DNA from: a virus
Direction: 5' to 3' (one strand)
DNA: 41,981 bases
IMG/VR virus record: IMGVR_UViG_3300011400_000010
Coordinates: 1-41,981 of that record
Shown: piece after piece, positions 30,068 through 36,463 of the stretch
Numbering within the stretch: position 1 is the stretch's first letter
How the letters are laid out: every line of letters begins with the position of its first letter
Notes under the pieces: generated by a model
Seen by the model: only the letters and a program-made list of their open reading frames with translations
Told to the model about the DNA's origin: nothing
Database searches by the model: none
Position numbers and translations under genes: made by a program

Positions 30068-30321
30068 TGCCTGTCTTTAACTGCGTCTGCATCGCTCCGA
30101 ACGGCAACCGGCGCTCACGGCCCATCGTAGCTGACACGCCGACAGAAGCCCTGGAAGACTGGCGGCAAGAGATCGCCATCGAGAGTCATGGCGACGTGGC
30201 AGGGCTGGTCTACGAGATCGAACGGGCGCACGATCCAGACGGGCGGATGGAGCAATTGCTGATCGAAGGCCAGCGGCGAATGCTCGAGGATGCCTTCTAT
30301 CGTGTGTCGCGCAAGCGGTGA
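30067..30321 (+). CDS. Hypothetical protein in recombination operon
   Basis: The 84-residue protein begins with a short beta hairpin (MPVFNCVCIAPNGNRRSRPI), followed by ALEDWRQEIAIESHGDVAGLVYEI and a charged helical C-terminus. It starts with a TAATG overlap and ends with a GTGA overlap. Not recognised. Confidence 0.5.
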   Translation: MPVFNCVCIAPNGNRRSRPIVADTPTEALEDWRQEIAIESHGDVAGLVYEIERAHDPDGRMEQLLIEGQRRMLEDAFYRVSRKR

Positions 30322-30695
30322 TTCCGACATGGACGGGCAAGGTGGTCGAGGCTGGCTTGTTGATGCTCGACAGGCCGCACGATTACAACCGATATGTGAG
30401 AAGCCTCGCAGGGCGGCTGGTGGAAGTTCAGATCCGCAAGCGCAAGGAGCGTAGAAGCTCGAAAGCCAATGCGCGGTATTGGGGCTACGTGGTGCCGTCC
30501 ATCGCGGAGGCATCAGGCATGACGAACGAGGAAGCGCACAATGCACTGAAGTTCCACTTCCTGCAAGTGCCTGGAGATGGTCCGCTGCGGAAGATTCGCA
30601 GCACAGCGAGCCTGAGTGTTGAAGAGTTCAGCGAGTATACGGAGCGGTGCCAAGTGCTCGGGGCTGAGATGTTCGGGATTGAATGGCAGGACTGA
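30318..30695 (+). CDS. NinB-like recombination protein
   Basis: The 125-residue product resembles the NinB/Orf family that aids RecF-type recombination in lambda: RSSKANARYWGYVVPSIAEA parallels the NRKLWACLGDVS core, and RSTASLSVEEFSEYTERCQVLGAEMFGIEW parallels the ST..RV.EF.EL...FG...G..W end. It lacks an obvious nuclease motif. The GTG start overlaps the preceding stop. Location beside HNH and the putative annealing gene agrees. Confidence 0.65.
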   Translation: MIPTWTGKVVEAGLLMLDRPHDYNRYVRSLAGRLVEVQIRKRKERRSSKANARYWGYVVPSIAEASGMTNEEAHNALKFHFLQVPGDGPLRKIRSTASLSVEEFSEYTERCQVLGAEMFGIEWQD

Positions 30696-31003
30696 TGTTT
30701 CCAAAACCGCAGAGCCGTGCCGCTGATCGCAAGGCGACGAAGCGCGAAGCTGAGAAGCACAGGCAGATGGTCTATTCCCTGGTGCGCGTGCGAGACAAGT
30801 TCCGCTGCAGGCATTGTCACACGACCGATACAGTCGAGGTGCATCACATCAGGTTCCGTTCGGTTGGTGGCGAGCATTCGACTAAAAACATGGCCTGTAT
30901 CTGTGCGCGATGCCATGCCGAAGTGCATGCCTATAGGCTGGCGATTCACGGAGACGCGAACGGCACGCTGAAGTTTTACAGGAGCAGAGATCCGCATGAG
31001 TAG
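30695..31003 (+). CDS. HNH endonuclease
   Basis: The 102-residue protein has a Cys/His-bounded HNH core: FRCRHCHTTDTVEVHHIRFRS supplies the first cysteine pair and HH, GGEHSTKNMACICARCHAEVH supplies the asparagine, second cysteine pair and last histidine. The N-terminus MFPKPQSRAADRK is typical of this phage HNH family. The ATG overlaps the NinB-like stop as TGATG; an ATG at 30683 is further upstream in frame. It may nick recombination or replication intermediates. Confidence 0.82.
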   Translation: MFPKPQSRAADRKATKREAEKHRQMVYSLVRVRDKFRCRHCHTTDTVEVHHIRFRSVGGEHSTKNMACICARCHAEVHAYRLAIHGDANGTLKFYRSRDPHE

Positions 31004-31358
31004 CCAGCACGGTCTCTTCGATCCGCCTGTGTTAGATCCTGTCGAGACACAGCGTCAAGCTGATATCGGTCAGGCGAAGGTCCAGGCCAATACCAGCGAC
31101 GAATGGGCCGAGGAGATTGGCTTTGCTATCGTGCGTGCGGCTCGGAAGCATCAGACGCTGACGACCGATCAGGTCTGGGAGGAAGTGCCGCCGGATGTTA
31201 TGGACGAGAACAACGCCAGCGGCCTCGGGCCGTGCATGAAGGCGGCGGCTCGGAGGCGGATCATCGAGCGCACCGAGCAGCGGCGAGATTCGATCCGGCC
31301 AGCGACTCACGGCAGGCCGTTGCGGGTGTGGCGCTCGCTGGTGTTTGTCAATGCGTAG
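30996..31358 (+). CDS. Small winged-helix-like phage protein
   Basis: The 120-residue protein has a linker-like N-terminus and a helical core (WAEEIGFAIVRAARKHQTLT, DQVWEEVPPDVMDENNASGL, CMKAAARRRIIERTEQRRD) ending in a beta hairpin (GRPLRVWRSLVF). The final part resembles a winged helix and similar proteins recur in phage replication regions. No enzyme motif. Role unknown. Confidence 0.5.
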   Translation: MSSQHGLFDPPVLDPVETQRQADIGQAKVQANTSDEWAEEIGFAIVRAARKHQTLTTDQVWEEVPPDVMDENNASGLGPCMKAAARRRIIERTEQRRDSIRPATHGRPLRVWRSLVFVNA

Positions 31359-31626
31359 ATCAGCCAAGCGCGATATAACTGAGCCTGAGATCATTGACAC
31401 GCTCGAGCGGCTCGGCTGGTCTGTGGGCCGCTGGTCCGCGAAGGGCGCTCCCGATCTGGTCATTGCCAAGGATCACTGGCTGTTCCTGGTGGAGTGCAAG
31501 ACGGGCAAAGGCAAACTCACTGAGGATCAGCAGGCGTGGCACGCTCGCTGGCGAGGGCTGAAGCCGATCATCCTGCGGGATGCGACTGAGGCGCTCGATT
31601 TTCACAATGCGCTGTTGCAGCGATGA
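31351..31626 (+). CDS. VRR-NUC domain nuclease
   Basis: The 91-residue protein is a minimal PD-(D/E)XK nuclease: TEPEIIDTLERLGWSVGRW, then KGAPDLVIAKDHWLFLVECKTGKGKL with D34-type and E-x-K catalytic residues, and LTEDQQAWHARWRG. Stand-alone VRR-NUC proteins in phages may resolve branched DNA; the PDL/ECK pattern also resembles archaeal Hjc-type resolvases. It is translationally coupled to the adjacent methyltransferase. Confidence 0.82.
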   Translation: MRRSAKRDITEPEIIDTLERLGWSVGRWSAKGAPDLVIAKDHWLFLVECKTGKGKLTEDQQAWHARWRGLKPIILRDATEALDFHNALLQR

Positions 31627-32861
31627 AGTTTCTCAGCGTGTGCTCTGGCATCGAGGCGGCGTCGGTCGCATGGACGCCGCTCGGCTGGTCTGCGGTGGCC
31701 TTCTCGGAGATTGAGAAGTTCCCATGCGCGGTATTGAAACATCACTATCCCGAGGTGCCGAATTGGGGCGACCTGACCACGTTCAAGGACTGGCCTGATG
31801 CAGCTCCCGATGTTCTCGTCGGCGGAACTCCCTGCCAGTCCTTCTCCGTCGCCGGCCTCCGAGCGGGACTGGATGATCCGCGTGGTAACCTCGCCCTCAC
31901 GTATCTTGCCGTCGCTGACCGCTATCGGCCCCGCTGGGTGGTCTGGGAGAACGTCCCTGGCGTCCTGTCATCATCGGACGGACGGGACGTTGGAGCCTTC
32001 CTCGGGGCGTTGGGAGCACTCGGGTATGGGTGGGCCTACCGAATCCTGGACGCTCAATACTTCGGACTGGCCCAGCGACGGCGTCGTGTGTTCGTTGTCG
32101 GCTATCTTGGAGACTGGCGACGTGCCGCAGCGGTTCTATTTGAGCGCGAAAGCCTGTCAGGGCATCCTGCGCCGCGCCGAGAGGCGGGGCAAGACGTTAC
32201 CTACCGCACTGCACCGAGCCTTACAGGAAGCGGCAGGGGCACATCCCGAGCAGGAGAGAGCCGAGAACAGGATTGCGTCGTGCCCATTCTGAGCGCCTCC
32301 ACGGGCGACATCTCGCACTGCCTGAACGCAGGCGGCATGGGCCGCATCGACTACGAAACCGAGACGCTGATCGCGCACAGTCTCCGCGCCGATGGCTTCG
32401 ATGCCTCCGAAGATGGCACCGGACGCGGGACACCGCTGGTGGCCTTCGATGCACGGCAAAGCGATGTCCTCCACTACGGCGACATGAGTGGCCCACTGGA
32501 CACAGACGGGCACACAATCGCGGTGGCGTTTACCGAAAACCATGATGGCGACGTGTGGGAGGGCGACGTTATGCAACCACTAAACCGTGGTGGTGGTAAG
32601 CCGGGGATGTCCTATCCAGCCATCAGAAGCGGGATGCAAGTTCGCAGATTGACGCCTCGGGAGTGCGAAAGACTTCAGGGATTCCCTGACGACTACACCC
32701 TAATCCCCTATCGCGGCAAGCCTGCGGCAGACGGCCCACGCTACAAGGCACTCGGGAACAGCATGGCCGTGCCCGTGGTGCGCTGGATCGGGCGTCGGAT
32801 GGCGCTCATGGACGAGATCGATCAGGAACTGTTTGCAGAAGTGAATGCGACAGGCGTATGA
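31623..32861 (+). CDS. DNA (cytosine-5) methyltransferase
   Basis: The 412-residue enzyme has the ordered motifs of C5 methyltransferases: LSVCSGIEAASVAW (I), GGTPCQSFSVAGLR with catalytic C71 (IV), VVWENVPG (VI), QRRRRVF (VIII), RLTPRECERLQGFPDDYT (IX) and ALGNSMAVPVVRWI (X). Between VIII and IX is an unusually long 170-residue target-recognition region with a Gly/Arg-rich start and several Asp-rich turns. A phage C5 methyltransferase commonly protects DNA from host restriction. The preceding VRR-NUC nuclease is unlikely to be its restriction partner but the pairing is worth noting. Confidence 0.93.
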   Translation: MKFLSVCSGIEAASVAWTPLGWSAVAFSEIEKFPCAVLKHHYPEVPNWGDLTTFKDWPDAAPDVLVGGTPCQSFSVAGLRAGLDDPRGNLALTYLAVADRYRPRWVVWENVPGVLSSSDGRDVGAFLGALGALGYGWAYRILDAQYFGLAQRRRRVFVVGYLGDWRRAAAVLFERESLSGHPAPRREAGQDVTYRTAPSLTGSGRGTSRAGESREQDCVVPILSASTGDISHCLNAGGMGRIDYETETLIAHSLRADGFDASEDGTGRGTPLVAFDARQSDVLHYGDMSGPLDTDGHTIAVAFTENHDGDVWEGDVMQPLNRGGGKPGMSYPAIRSGMQVRRLTPRECERLQGFPDDYTLIPYRGKPAADGPRYKALGNSMAVPVVRWIGRRMALMDEIDQELFAEVNATGV

Positions 32862-33246
32862 TCACAAAACGAAACGGCCTGCCTTTGTTGGAGACAGGCC
32901 GTCAATCGACCGGATGGTGGAAGCATCGCGGTGGACAGGCTCGAAAGAGCTTCCCGCCTATTGTAATTCCATTAGCCACAATTCCAGCTAAGGTTCCGGC
33001 TTCGCGCCTGAAAGCCGGGACACCGTCGTTGTTACGGAGGGGGCCAGCACACCCGATGTTACCCATGCTGGTTCCGGTTGCTCTCGAGCGTGGCGCTTTA
33101 TACCTGGGAAGCGTCCTGCATGGCTGTCGGAGAGCGGCTAGACGGTGAAGGCTGTCGTGGAAGCATCTGACTGTGTGTAGAACAGGCACACAGCGGCACA
33201 GAGGGCCATCGGGGGTATTAGCCAGGGTGTCTCTGGAGGGTAAAAC
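32862..33246 (+). ncRNA. Non-coding stem-loop-rich stretch
   Basis: No convincing gene is present in these 385 bases, but several stems are: ACGGCCTG/CAGGCCGT at 32874-32902, GTTCCGGCTT with its near-perfect partner at 32993-33021, CCAGCA/TGCTGG at 33044-33071 and CTGTGTG/CACACAG at 33171-33193. GTGGAAGCATC occurs twice (32917 and 33157). A frame opening at 32858 through the region has no protein-like character. It may contain a regulatory RNA or an inactivated gene; no known RNA family was recognised. Confidence 0.4.
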
Positions 33247-33276
33247 ATGCCGACAGATTGGGAAGGTCGTCAATAA
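33247..33276 (+). CDS. Possible nine-residue leader peptide
   Basis: MPTDWEGRQ is preceded by the strong ribosome binding site GGAGGG six bases upstream and stops two bases before the ATG of the interrupted gene at 33278. It could be a coupled leader peptide or the remains of that gene's start. Confidence 0.3.
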   Translation: MPTDWEGRQ

Positions 33277-33277
33277 C

Positions 33278-33452
33278 ATGTCCAACTATGGCGGCAGCTT
33301 CATTCGCGCATTAGCAACACTCTGCGTTGCGGCTGATCCCTGTCAATCTGGCGAAGATCAAAGCGACATGGCCTGAATACTGGCAGGAATACGCCGAGAT
33401 GTCAGAACTGGTCAAGGCGCAGCGAGAGCGGGATGAGCGAGAAGTCGGCTAA
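33278..33452 (+). pseudogene. Small conserved gene interrupted by a +1 shift
   Basis: The N-terminal frame reads MSNYGGSFIRALATLCVAADP and the C-terminal part VNLAKIKATWPEYWQEYAEM with 16 more residues, but they lie in different frames joined only if the T at 33341 is skipped. The combined 57-residue protein looks like a recurrent small phage protein with a YGGSF start and a WPEYW core. The shift occurs at CCC-T (33338-33341), a sequence that can support +1 slippage, so it could be programmed; a one-base error or mutation is equally possible. GGAAGG lies 11 bases before the ATG. Confidence 0.65.
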
Positions 33453-33469
33453 TGAGTGTTAACGCTCAT
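33452..33469. repeat. 18-bp near-perfect palindrome
   Basis: ATGAGTGTTAACGCTCAT is symmetric about GTTAAC with a single wobble pair. It includes the start codon of a 33-residue ORF and the end of the interrupted gene. It may be an operator or a small mRNA stem. Confidence 0.5.
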
Positions 33470-33553
33470 CAGGAGTGGCGCGACGGCATTACCTCTGCGC
33501 TTCGCACTTTAGAGAATTTTCGATGTCCGATAAACGTCGAGAAGAAGCGATGA
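33452..33553 (+). CDS. Possible 33-residue ORF
   Basis: An ATG overlapping the stop of the interrupted gene by one base opens a 33-residue frame (MSVNAHQEWRDGITSALRTL to CPINVEKKR), coupled by ATGA to the next ORF. It reads like a short helical protein. The overlaps support translation; the size does not allow family assignment. Confidence 0.4.
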   Translation: MSVNAHQEWRDGITSALRTLENFRCPINVEKKR

Positions 33554-33681
33554 CGCTTCGGCGTGCCGTTCGCTTGTTTCCGCGCCCGTGGATTGACGGC
33601 GATGTGACGTTTCAGGAATGGCTGTTGGCATGCGCTGTGATCCAAGCGGCTATAGCCAGAGACGAGGAGGGCACGCGATGA
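33550..33681 (+). CDS. Small 43-residue protein
   Basis: The short product (MTLRRAVRLFPRPWIDGDVT to AIARDEEGTR) has a basic start and an amphipathic helix (FQEWLLACAVIQAAIA). ATGA overlaps on both sides support translation. Role unknown; its position before the replication-type protein suggests an early gene. Confidence 0.45.
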   Translation: MTLRRAVRLFPRPWIDGDVTFQEWLLACAVIQAAIARDEEGTR

Positions 33682-34040
33682 CTGATTTTGATCAGTTCTG
33701 GCACGCCTATCCTCGCAAGGTCGGCAAGCTGGCGGCTCGGAAGGCCTTTGACAAAGCCATCAATAACGGCGCGACATTGACGCAGCTCCTTGCTGGGATC
33801 GGGCTGTATCTGCAACACAAGCCGGTGTATGCGGACTACTGCCATCCGAAAACTTGGCTCTCACAGGGACGCTGGGCTGATGAATGGACGGAGCCGGTGC
33901 CACTAGTTATGGAAGTGGAGGCGGATTGGTTCGCTGAGTGCCGTTCGCATCATAAGGGCATCTGCGAGAGTCGCTACGCTCACAGTGTTGCTATGCTGCA
34001 CGGACTCTTACCCTGTCAAAAGAGGCTGATCAATGGCTAA
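33678..34040 (+). CDS. Replication-type protein with conserved C-terminal domain
   Basis: The 120-residue protein begins FDQFWHAYPRKVGKLAARKAF and contains HPKTWLSQGRWADEW, a pair found at the C-terminus of many phage replication initiators and DnaT/DnaC-like loader proteins. Here it stands alone, without the DNA-binding winged helix that usually precedes it, so it may be a split version or an accessory factor. The last part is Cys/His-containing (CRSHHKGICESRYAH). I use the ATG at 33678; the frame continues upstream within the previous gene. Confidence 0.65.
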   Translation: MTDFDQFWHAYPRKVGKLAARKAFDKAINNGATLTQLLAGIGLYLQHKPVYADYCHPKTWLSQGRWADEWTEPVPLVMEVEADWFAECRSHHKGICESRYAHSVAMLHGLLPCQKRLING

Positions 34041-34209
34041 GCCAAAGCCGAAAGAGCATCAGAAGCCGTCGTATCCGACGAAGCGGAATCAGACTGCAGT
34101 CGCGCAGCAACGGCGCACGTCCTGGTGGACCGATGCGCCAAGAGAAAACTTCAGCGCATTAGCCGAGCGGCAGACAGTAGATGTGAAGGATGTGCGGCCC
34201 AATGACTGA
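34033..34209 (+). CDS. Small basic protein
   Basis: The 58-residue product has a Lys/Pro-rich start (MAKPKPKEHQKPSYPTKRNQ) and a more ordered second half (TSWWTDAPRENFSALAERQT). It overlaps the replication-type gene by eight bases and the next gene by eight bases. Positive charge suggests nucleic-acid binding; not recognised. Confidence 0.5.
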   Translation: MAKPKPKEHQKPSYPTKRNQTAVAQQRRTSWWTDAPRENFSALAERQTVDVKDVRPND

Positions 34210-34552
34210 CCTCTGTCCCGACGTCCAGGCGAAGCTGAGAGCGCAAGAGTGCAAAGCTGAAGAATGGGTGCGCGACGGGCGGGGACTGTGGGCAATGCGG
34301 CGCTGTATGTCGGCTCCATCGCACGGTGGAAGGCACCTATTCACGTCATGGACTTACAACGTCCAGCCTCCAGGTCAATCCTCTGAGCGGGCACGGCAGC
34401 AGGGGCTGAAGAAGGCACTCATAGATTTAGTCGAGGATCTAGAGGCGCGGTGGGACATGAACGACTCTCACACTAATCCCGGCATACGGCACTGCGTCGA
34501 GCAGGCAATAAAAGCCCTGCGGTGCGCCGATGAAATGGAGTCCTCCCGATGA
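34202..34552 (+). CDS. Repeat-sharing accessory protein, member 1
   Basis: The 116-residue protein begins PDVQAKLRAQECKAEEW and has the conserved ERARQQGLKKAL segment and a CADEMES end. The start and the ERARQQGL block are nearly identical at DNA level to those of the gene at 34718, showing recent duplication or recombination. No enzyme motif; it probably forms helices. Related modular proteins (Ea22-like) occur in other phage early regions. Confidence 0.6.
   Translation: MTDLCPDVQAKLRAQECKAEEWVRDGRGLWAMRRCMSAPSHGGRHLFTSWTYNVQPPGQSSERARQQGLKKALIDLVEDLEARWDMNDSHTNPGIRHCVEQAIKALRCADEMESSR
34385..34409 (+). repeat. 25-bp exact repeat, copy 1 of 3
   Basis: A 25-base sequence starting GAGCGGGCACGGCAGCAGG and encoding ERARQQGL recurs identically at 34853-34877 and 35272-35296, each inside a different accessory gene. 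Confidence 0.85.
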
Positions 34553-34725
34553 CCCCCTCCGATCCCCGAACGCATGACCAGGAAATTGCCGGATTGAAAA
34601 TGGAAGTGAAGGCGCTGAAGAAAGCTCTCGGCCATCTCATCGACTGGATGGCGCAGTCGGCCAACAGCCCGATCCGGCGTGACGAAGCCTCAACACTGTT
34701 GAACTGGATGAACGGCCATGACTGA
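34549..34725 (+). CDS. Small coiled-coil-like protein
   Basis: The 58-residue product contains a heptad-like helix (QEIAGLKMEVKALKKALGHL) followed by IDWMAQSANSPIRRDEASTL. It overlaps the genes on both sides (ATGA upstream, an eight-base overlap downstream), so translation is likely. Unknown role. Confidence 0.5.
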   Translation: MTPSDPRTHDQEIAGLKMEVKALKKALGHLIDWMAQSANSPIRRDEASTLLNWMNGHD

Positions 34726-35029
34726 TGTCTCTCCCGAGGTCCAGGCGAAGCTGAGAGCGCAAGCCGCCAACTATTTGGACTTTTACGAACCGCTCAGAAT
34801 GAGCGATGTAATGGAGTTTGCTGAAGCTGCTTTCGCTCTCGGCGTCTCCACCGAGCGGGCACGGCAGCAGGGGCTGATAGAGCGTTCGGTATTCCTACTG
34901 AAACAGTCACAGCCGCACGTCTGCTCGCTGCTCTGTCCGAGCACGCGGTATGGTGATGAGCCGTGGGTGCATCACAACTTATGCGAGGCATTAACCTCGT
35001 GCGCCGATGAACTGGAGTCAGCCCCATGA
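34718..35029 (+). CDS. Repeat-sharing accessory protein, member 2
   Basis: The 103-residue protein starts like member 1 (PEVQAKLRAQAANYLDFY) and carries ERARQQGLIERSVFLLK and a CADELESAP end. Its first 25-base repeat (34739-34763) matches 34223-34247 of member 1 and its last 32 bases match the end of member 3, so it is a mosaic. Function unknown. Confidence 0.6.
   Translation: MTDVSPEVQAKLRAQAANYLDFYEPLRMSDVMEFAEAAFALGVSTERARQQGLIERSVFLLKQSQPHVCSLLCPSTRYGDEPWVHHNLCEALTSCADELESAP
34739..34763 (+). repeat. 25-bp exact repeat shared by members 1 and 2
   Basis: A 25-base sequence starting GTCCAGGCGAAGCTGAGAGC is identical at 34223-34247 and encodes VQAKLRAQ near the start of both proteins. Confidence 0.85.
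34853..34877 (+). repeat. 25-bp exact repeat, copy 2 of 3
   Basis: Identical to 34385-34409 and 35272-35296; encodes ERARQQGL within member 2 of the accessory family. Confidence 0.85.
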
Positions 35030-35030
35030 C
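34999..35030 (+). repeat. 32-bp exact repeat, copy 1 of 2
   Basis: A 32-base sequence starting GTGCGCCGATGAACTGGAGT recurs at 35370-35401. It spans the last codons (CADELESAP) of one gene and the ATG of the next, so the repeat carries a complete stop-start junction. A diverged third copy ends member 1 near 34550. Confidence 0.85.
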
Positions 35031-35400
35031 TGAGCCATCGAAGCAGGATGATGGTTTTCTAAGAGGCGTCGTCTCCAGCCATACCAGTTATTCCGAGGGT
35101 TGGCGTGATGTCTGTGCGCGGTTGCTGTGGGCCGAGGCCGAGGTCGAGCGGCTGTCTATAGCACTCGACGTGTTAAGCAAGGCTGTCAGCCACAATGAGC
35201 AGGGCAAGTTACTAGCGCGTGCCGAATCTCAGGCCGAGCAGATCGAGCGGCTTACGCTAGAGCTTCGGGCCGAGCGGGCACGGCAGCAGGGGCTGATCCA
35301 GCAGTGGCGAGAGGAAGCGGACGGCGTCGAAGCGCAGGGTTATAGCCAACAAGCTGACCGCATTCGCTGGTGCGCCGATGAACTGGAGTCAGCCCCATGA
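35026..35400 (+). CDS. Repeat-sharing accessory protein, member 3
   Basis: The 124-residue protein has a unique N-terminus (DGFLRGVVSSHTSYSEGWRD), a coiled-coil-like middle (ARAESQAEQIERLTLELRAE), ERARQQGLIQQWREEADGVE and the same CADELESAP end as member 2. It probably oligomerises through the helix. Function unknown. Confidence 0.6.
   Translation: MTEPSKQDDGFLRGVVSSHTSYSEGWRDVCARLLWAEAEVERLSIALDVLSKAVSHNEQGKLLARAESQAEQIERLTLELRAERARQQGLIQQWREEADGVEAQGYSQQADRIRWCADELESAP
35272..35296 (+). repeat. 25-bp exact repeat, copy 3 of 3
   Basis: Identical to 34385-34409 and 34853-34877; encodes ERARQQGL within member 3. Confidence 0.85.
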
Positions 35401-35401
35401 C
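35370..35401 (+). repeat. 32-bp exact repeat, copy 2 of 2
   Basis: Identical to 34999-35030; spans the end of member 3 and the start of the zinc-ribbon-like gene. Confidence 0.85.
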
Positions 35402-35588
35402 GACGCCTCTCGCTGATCACACGACGTGGACGATTGAATGTCCGTGCTGCGGTGACGATGCCGCCTTCGGCAAGGGTGACGAGGAAGTGTTCGACGGCCA
35501 GACTCTCGCGTGTGGCTGCAAAGGACATCTCTCCGTCGATGCCGATGATACGAGCGTGTTCGCTGATGAATGCGAGTGTGGCCGATGA
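35397..35588 (+). CDS. Small cysteine-rich zinc-binding-like protein
   Basis: The 63-residue protein has cysteines arranged as IECPCCGDD, LACGCKG and ECECGR, enough for one or two zinc sites, on an acidic background. Proteins of this type are common in phage early regions without known function. ATGA overlaps link it to both neighbours. Confidence 0.6.
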   Translation: MTTPLADHTTWTIECPCCGDDAAFGKGDEEVFDGQTLACGCKGHLSVDADDTSVFADECECGR

Positions 35589-36151
35589 GCGATTCAGGGA
35601 CGCCCCTACAGGACGCCGAGCGGCTCGCAGACTGGTTGGACAAAGAGGCCGGTCACGCTGATGTCGAATGGGAAGACGGAGCCGGTGACGTCTATCGCCA
35701 AGCAGCTGCCCTGCTCCGCTCCTCACGGGAGGAGAACGAGCGGCTGAAGATCGAGCAGCGGAATTATCGTGTCGAAAAGTCGCTGCAAATAGCGCAGCAG
35801 GCCGAGCAGATCACCACGCTACAGGCCGAGAACGCACGGCTGAAGGCTGACGCGGCTATTTGTTCAGAGCACGACGAAGTATTGGGATTAGCTTACAGAC
35901 TGAAGTCTGCCGAGGCCGCACACCGAGCGCAGTCCGAGCAGATCACCACGCTACAGTCAGATAACGAGAGCATCGGGCGCATTGCATTCGCAGAAAAGCG
36001 CAGAGCGGACGCTGCCGAGGCTCAACTCCGAGAGGCGAGAGCGCAGGGCCAGAACGATGTCCTCGGTTTGCTGAGCGTTGAACTAGCCGCTGAAATTGCC
36101 AGCGACTTGTCGGCGCGTGCCGCCTCAGAGCGGAAGGAGGGCGCATCCTGA
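35585..36151 (+). CDS. Coiled-coil accessory protein
   Basis: The 188-residue protein begins with a small domain (LQDAERLADWLDKEAGHADV, VYRQAAALLRSSREEN) reminiscent of Ea22-like phage proteins, followed by a long coiled coil with repeated QITTLQ segments. A 23-base DNA repeat starting CCGAGCAGATCACCACGC underlies these at 35802-35824 and 35934-35956. It is the largest of the accessory group. Role unknown. Confidence 0.6.
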   Translation: MSDSGTPLQDAERLADWLDKEAGHADVEWEDGAGDVYRQAAALLRSSREENERLKIEQRNYRVEKSLQIAQQAEQITTLQAENARLKADAAICSEHDEVLGLAYRLKSAEAAHRAQSEQITTLQSDNESIGRIAFAEKRRADAAEAQLREARAQGQNDVLGLLSVELAAEIASDLSARAASERKEGAS

Positions 36152-36159
36152 AACAGCCG

Positions 36160-36168
36160 TGTTACACT
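36160..36168 (+). promoter_or_regulatory. Possible extended -10 promoter element
   Basis: TG followed after one base by TACACT (36163-36168) resembles an extended -10; transcription would start near 36175, about four bases before the TTG of the J-domain-like gene, which has no ribosome binding site. No -35 match was found. Confidence 0.3.
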
Positions 36169-36178
36169 CTACGCTAGT

Positions 36179-36463
36179 TTGTCCGTAGTCCATCCACTTC
36201 CTACGACTAAGCATGGCTGGCGGTTAGCCTTAGCGGCTGTCCATCCTGATACCTCGTCGGGTGACACCGAAGCATTCATCGAATTAGCGCGTGCTCGAGA
36301 GAGGTGGGTGTCGGTTCAGCCGAGACGGTGCCTGCACTGTCGGCGTGCGTTTCGTCCTCGCCCATCGCTTCCACATCAGCAGCACTGCGGGATTTCCTGT
36401 GCGAATAAAACGCGCACACGCAAGCTGATGAAACCTCGCACTCTCAAGAAAGGCACGCCCTGA
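36179..36463 (+). CDS. J-domain-like protein with C-terminal zinc finger
   Basis: The 94-residue product contains WRLALAAVHPDTSSGDTEAF followed by ELARARERW, matching the helix II - HPD loop - helix III of DnaJ J-domains, but with a shortened first helix. The C-terminal half has CLHCRRAF and HCGISC, a likely zinc site, and a basic tail. It starts at a TTG without a ribosome binding site, near a candidate promoter. HPD proteins stimulate DnaK; a phage protein could redirect host chaperones, by inference. The short size leaves the J-domain call moderate. Confidence 0.55.
   Translation: MSVVHPLPTTKHGWRLALAAVHPDTSSGDTEAFIELARARERWVSVQPRRCLHCRRAFRPRPSLPHQQHCGISCANKTRTRKLMKPRTLKKGTP

Noticed and set aside
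32858-33148. 96-codon open frame after the methyltransferase
   Set aside because: Although it starts with an ATGA overlap, it crosses several stem-loops and its translation has no recognisable pattern.
32862-33280. Searched for tRNA genes in the non-coding stretch
   Set aside because: No cloverleaf with a T-loop and anticodon arm could be assembled from the stems visible on either strand.
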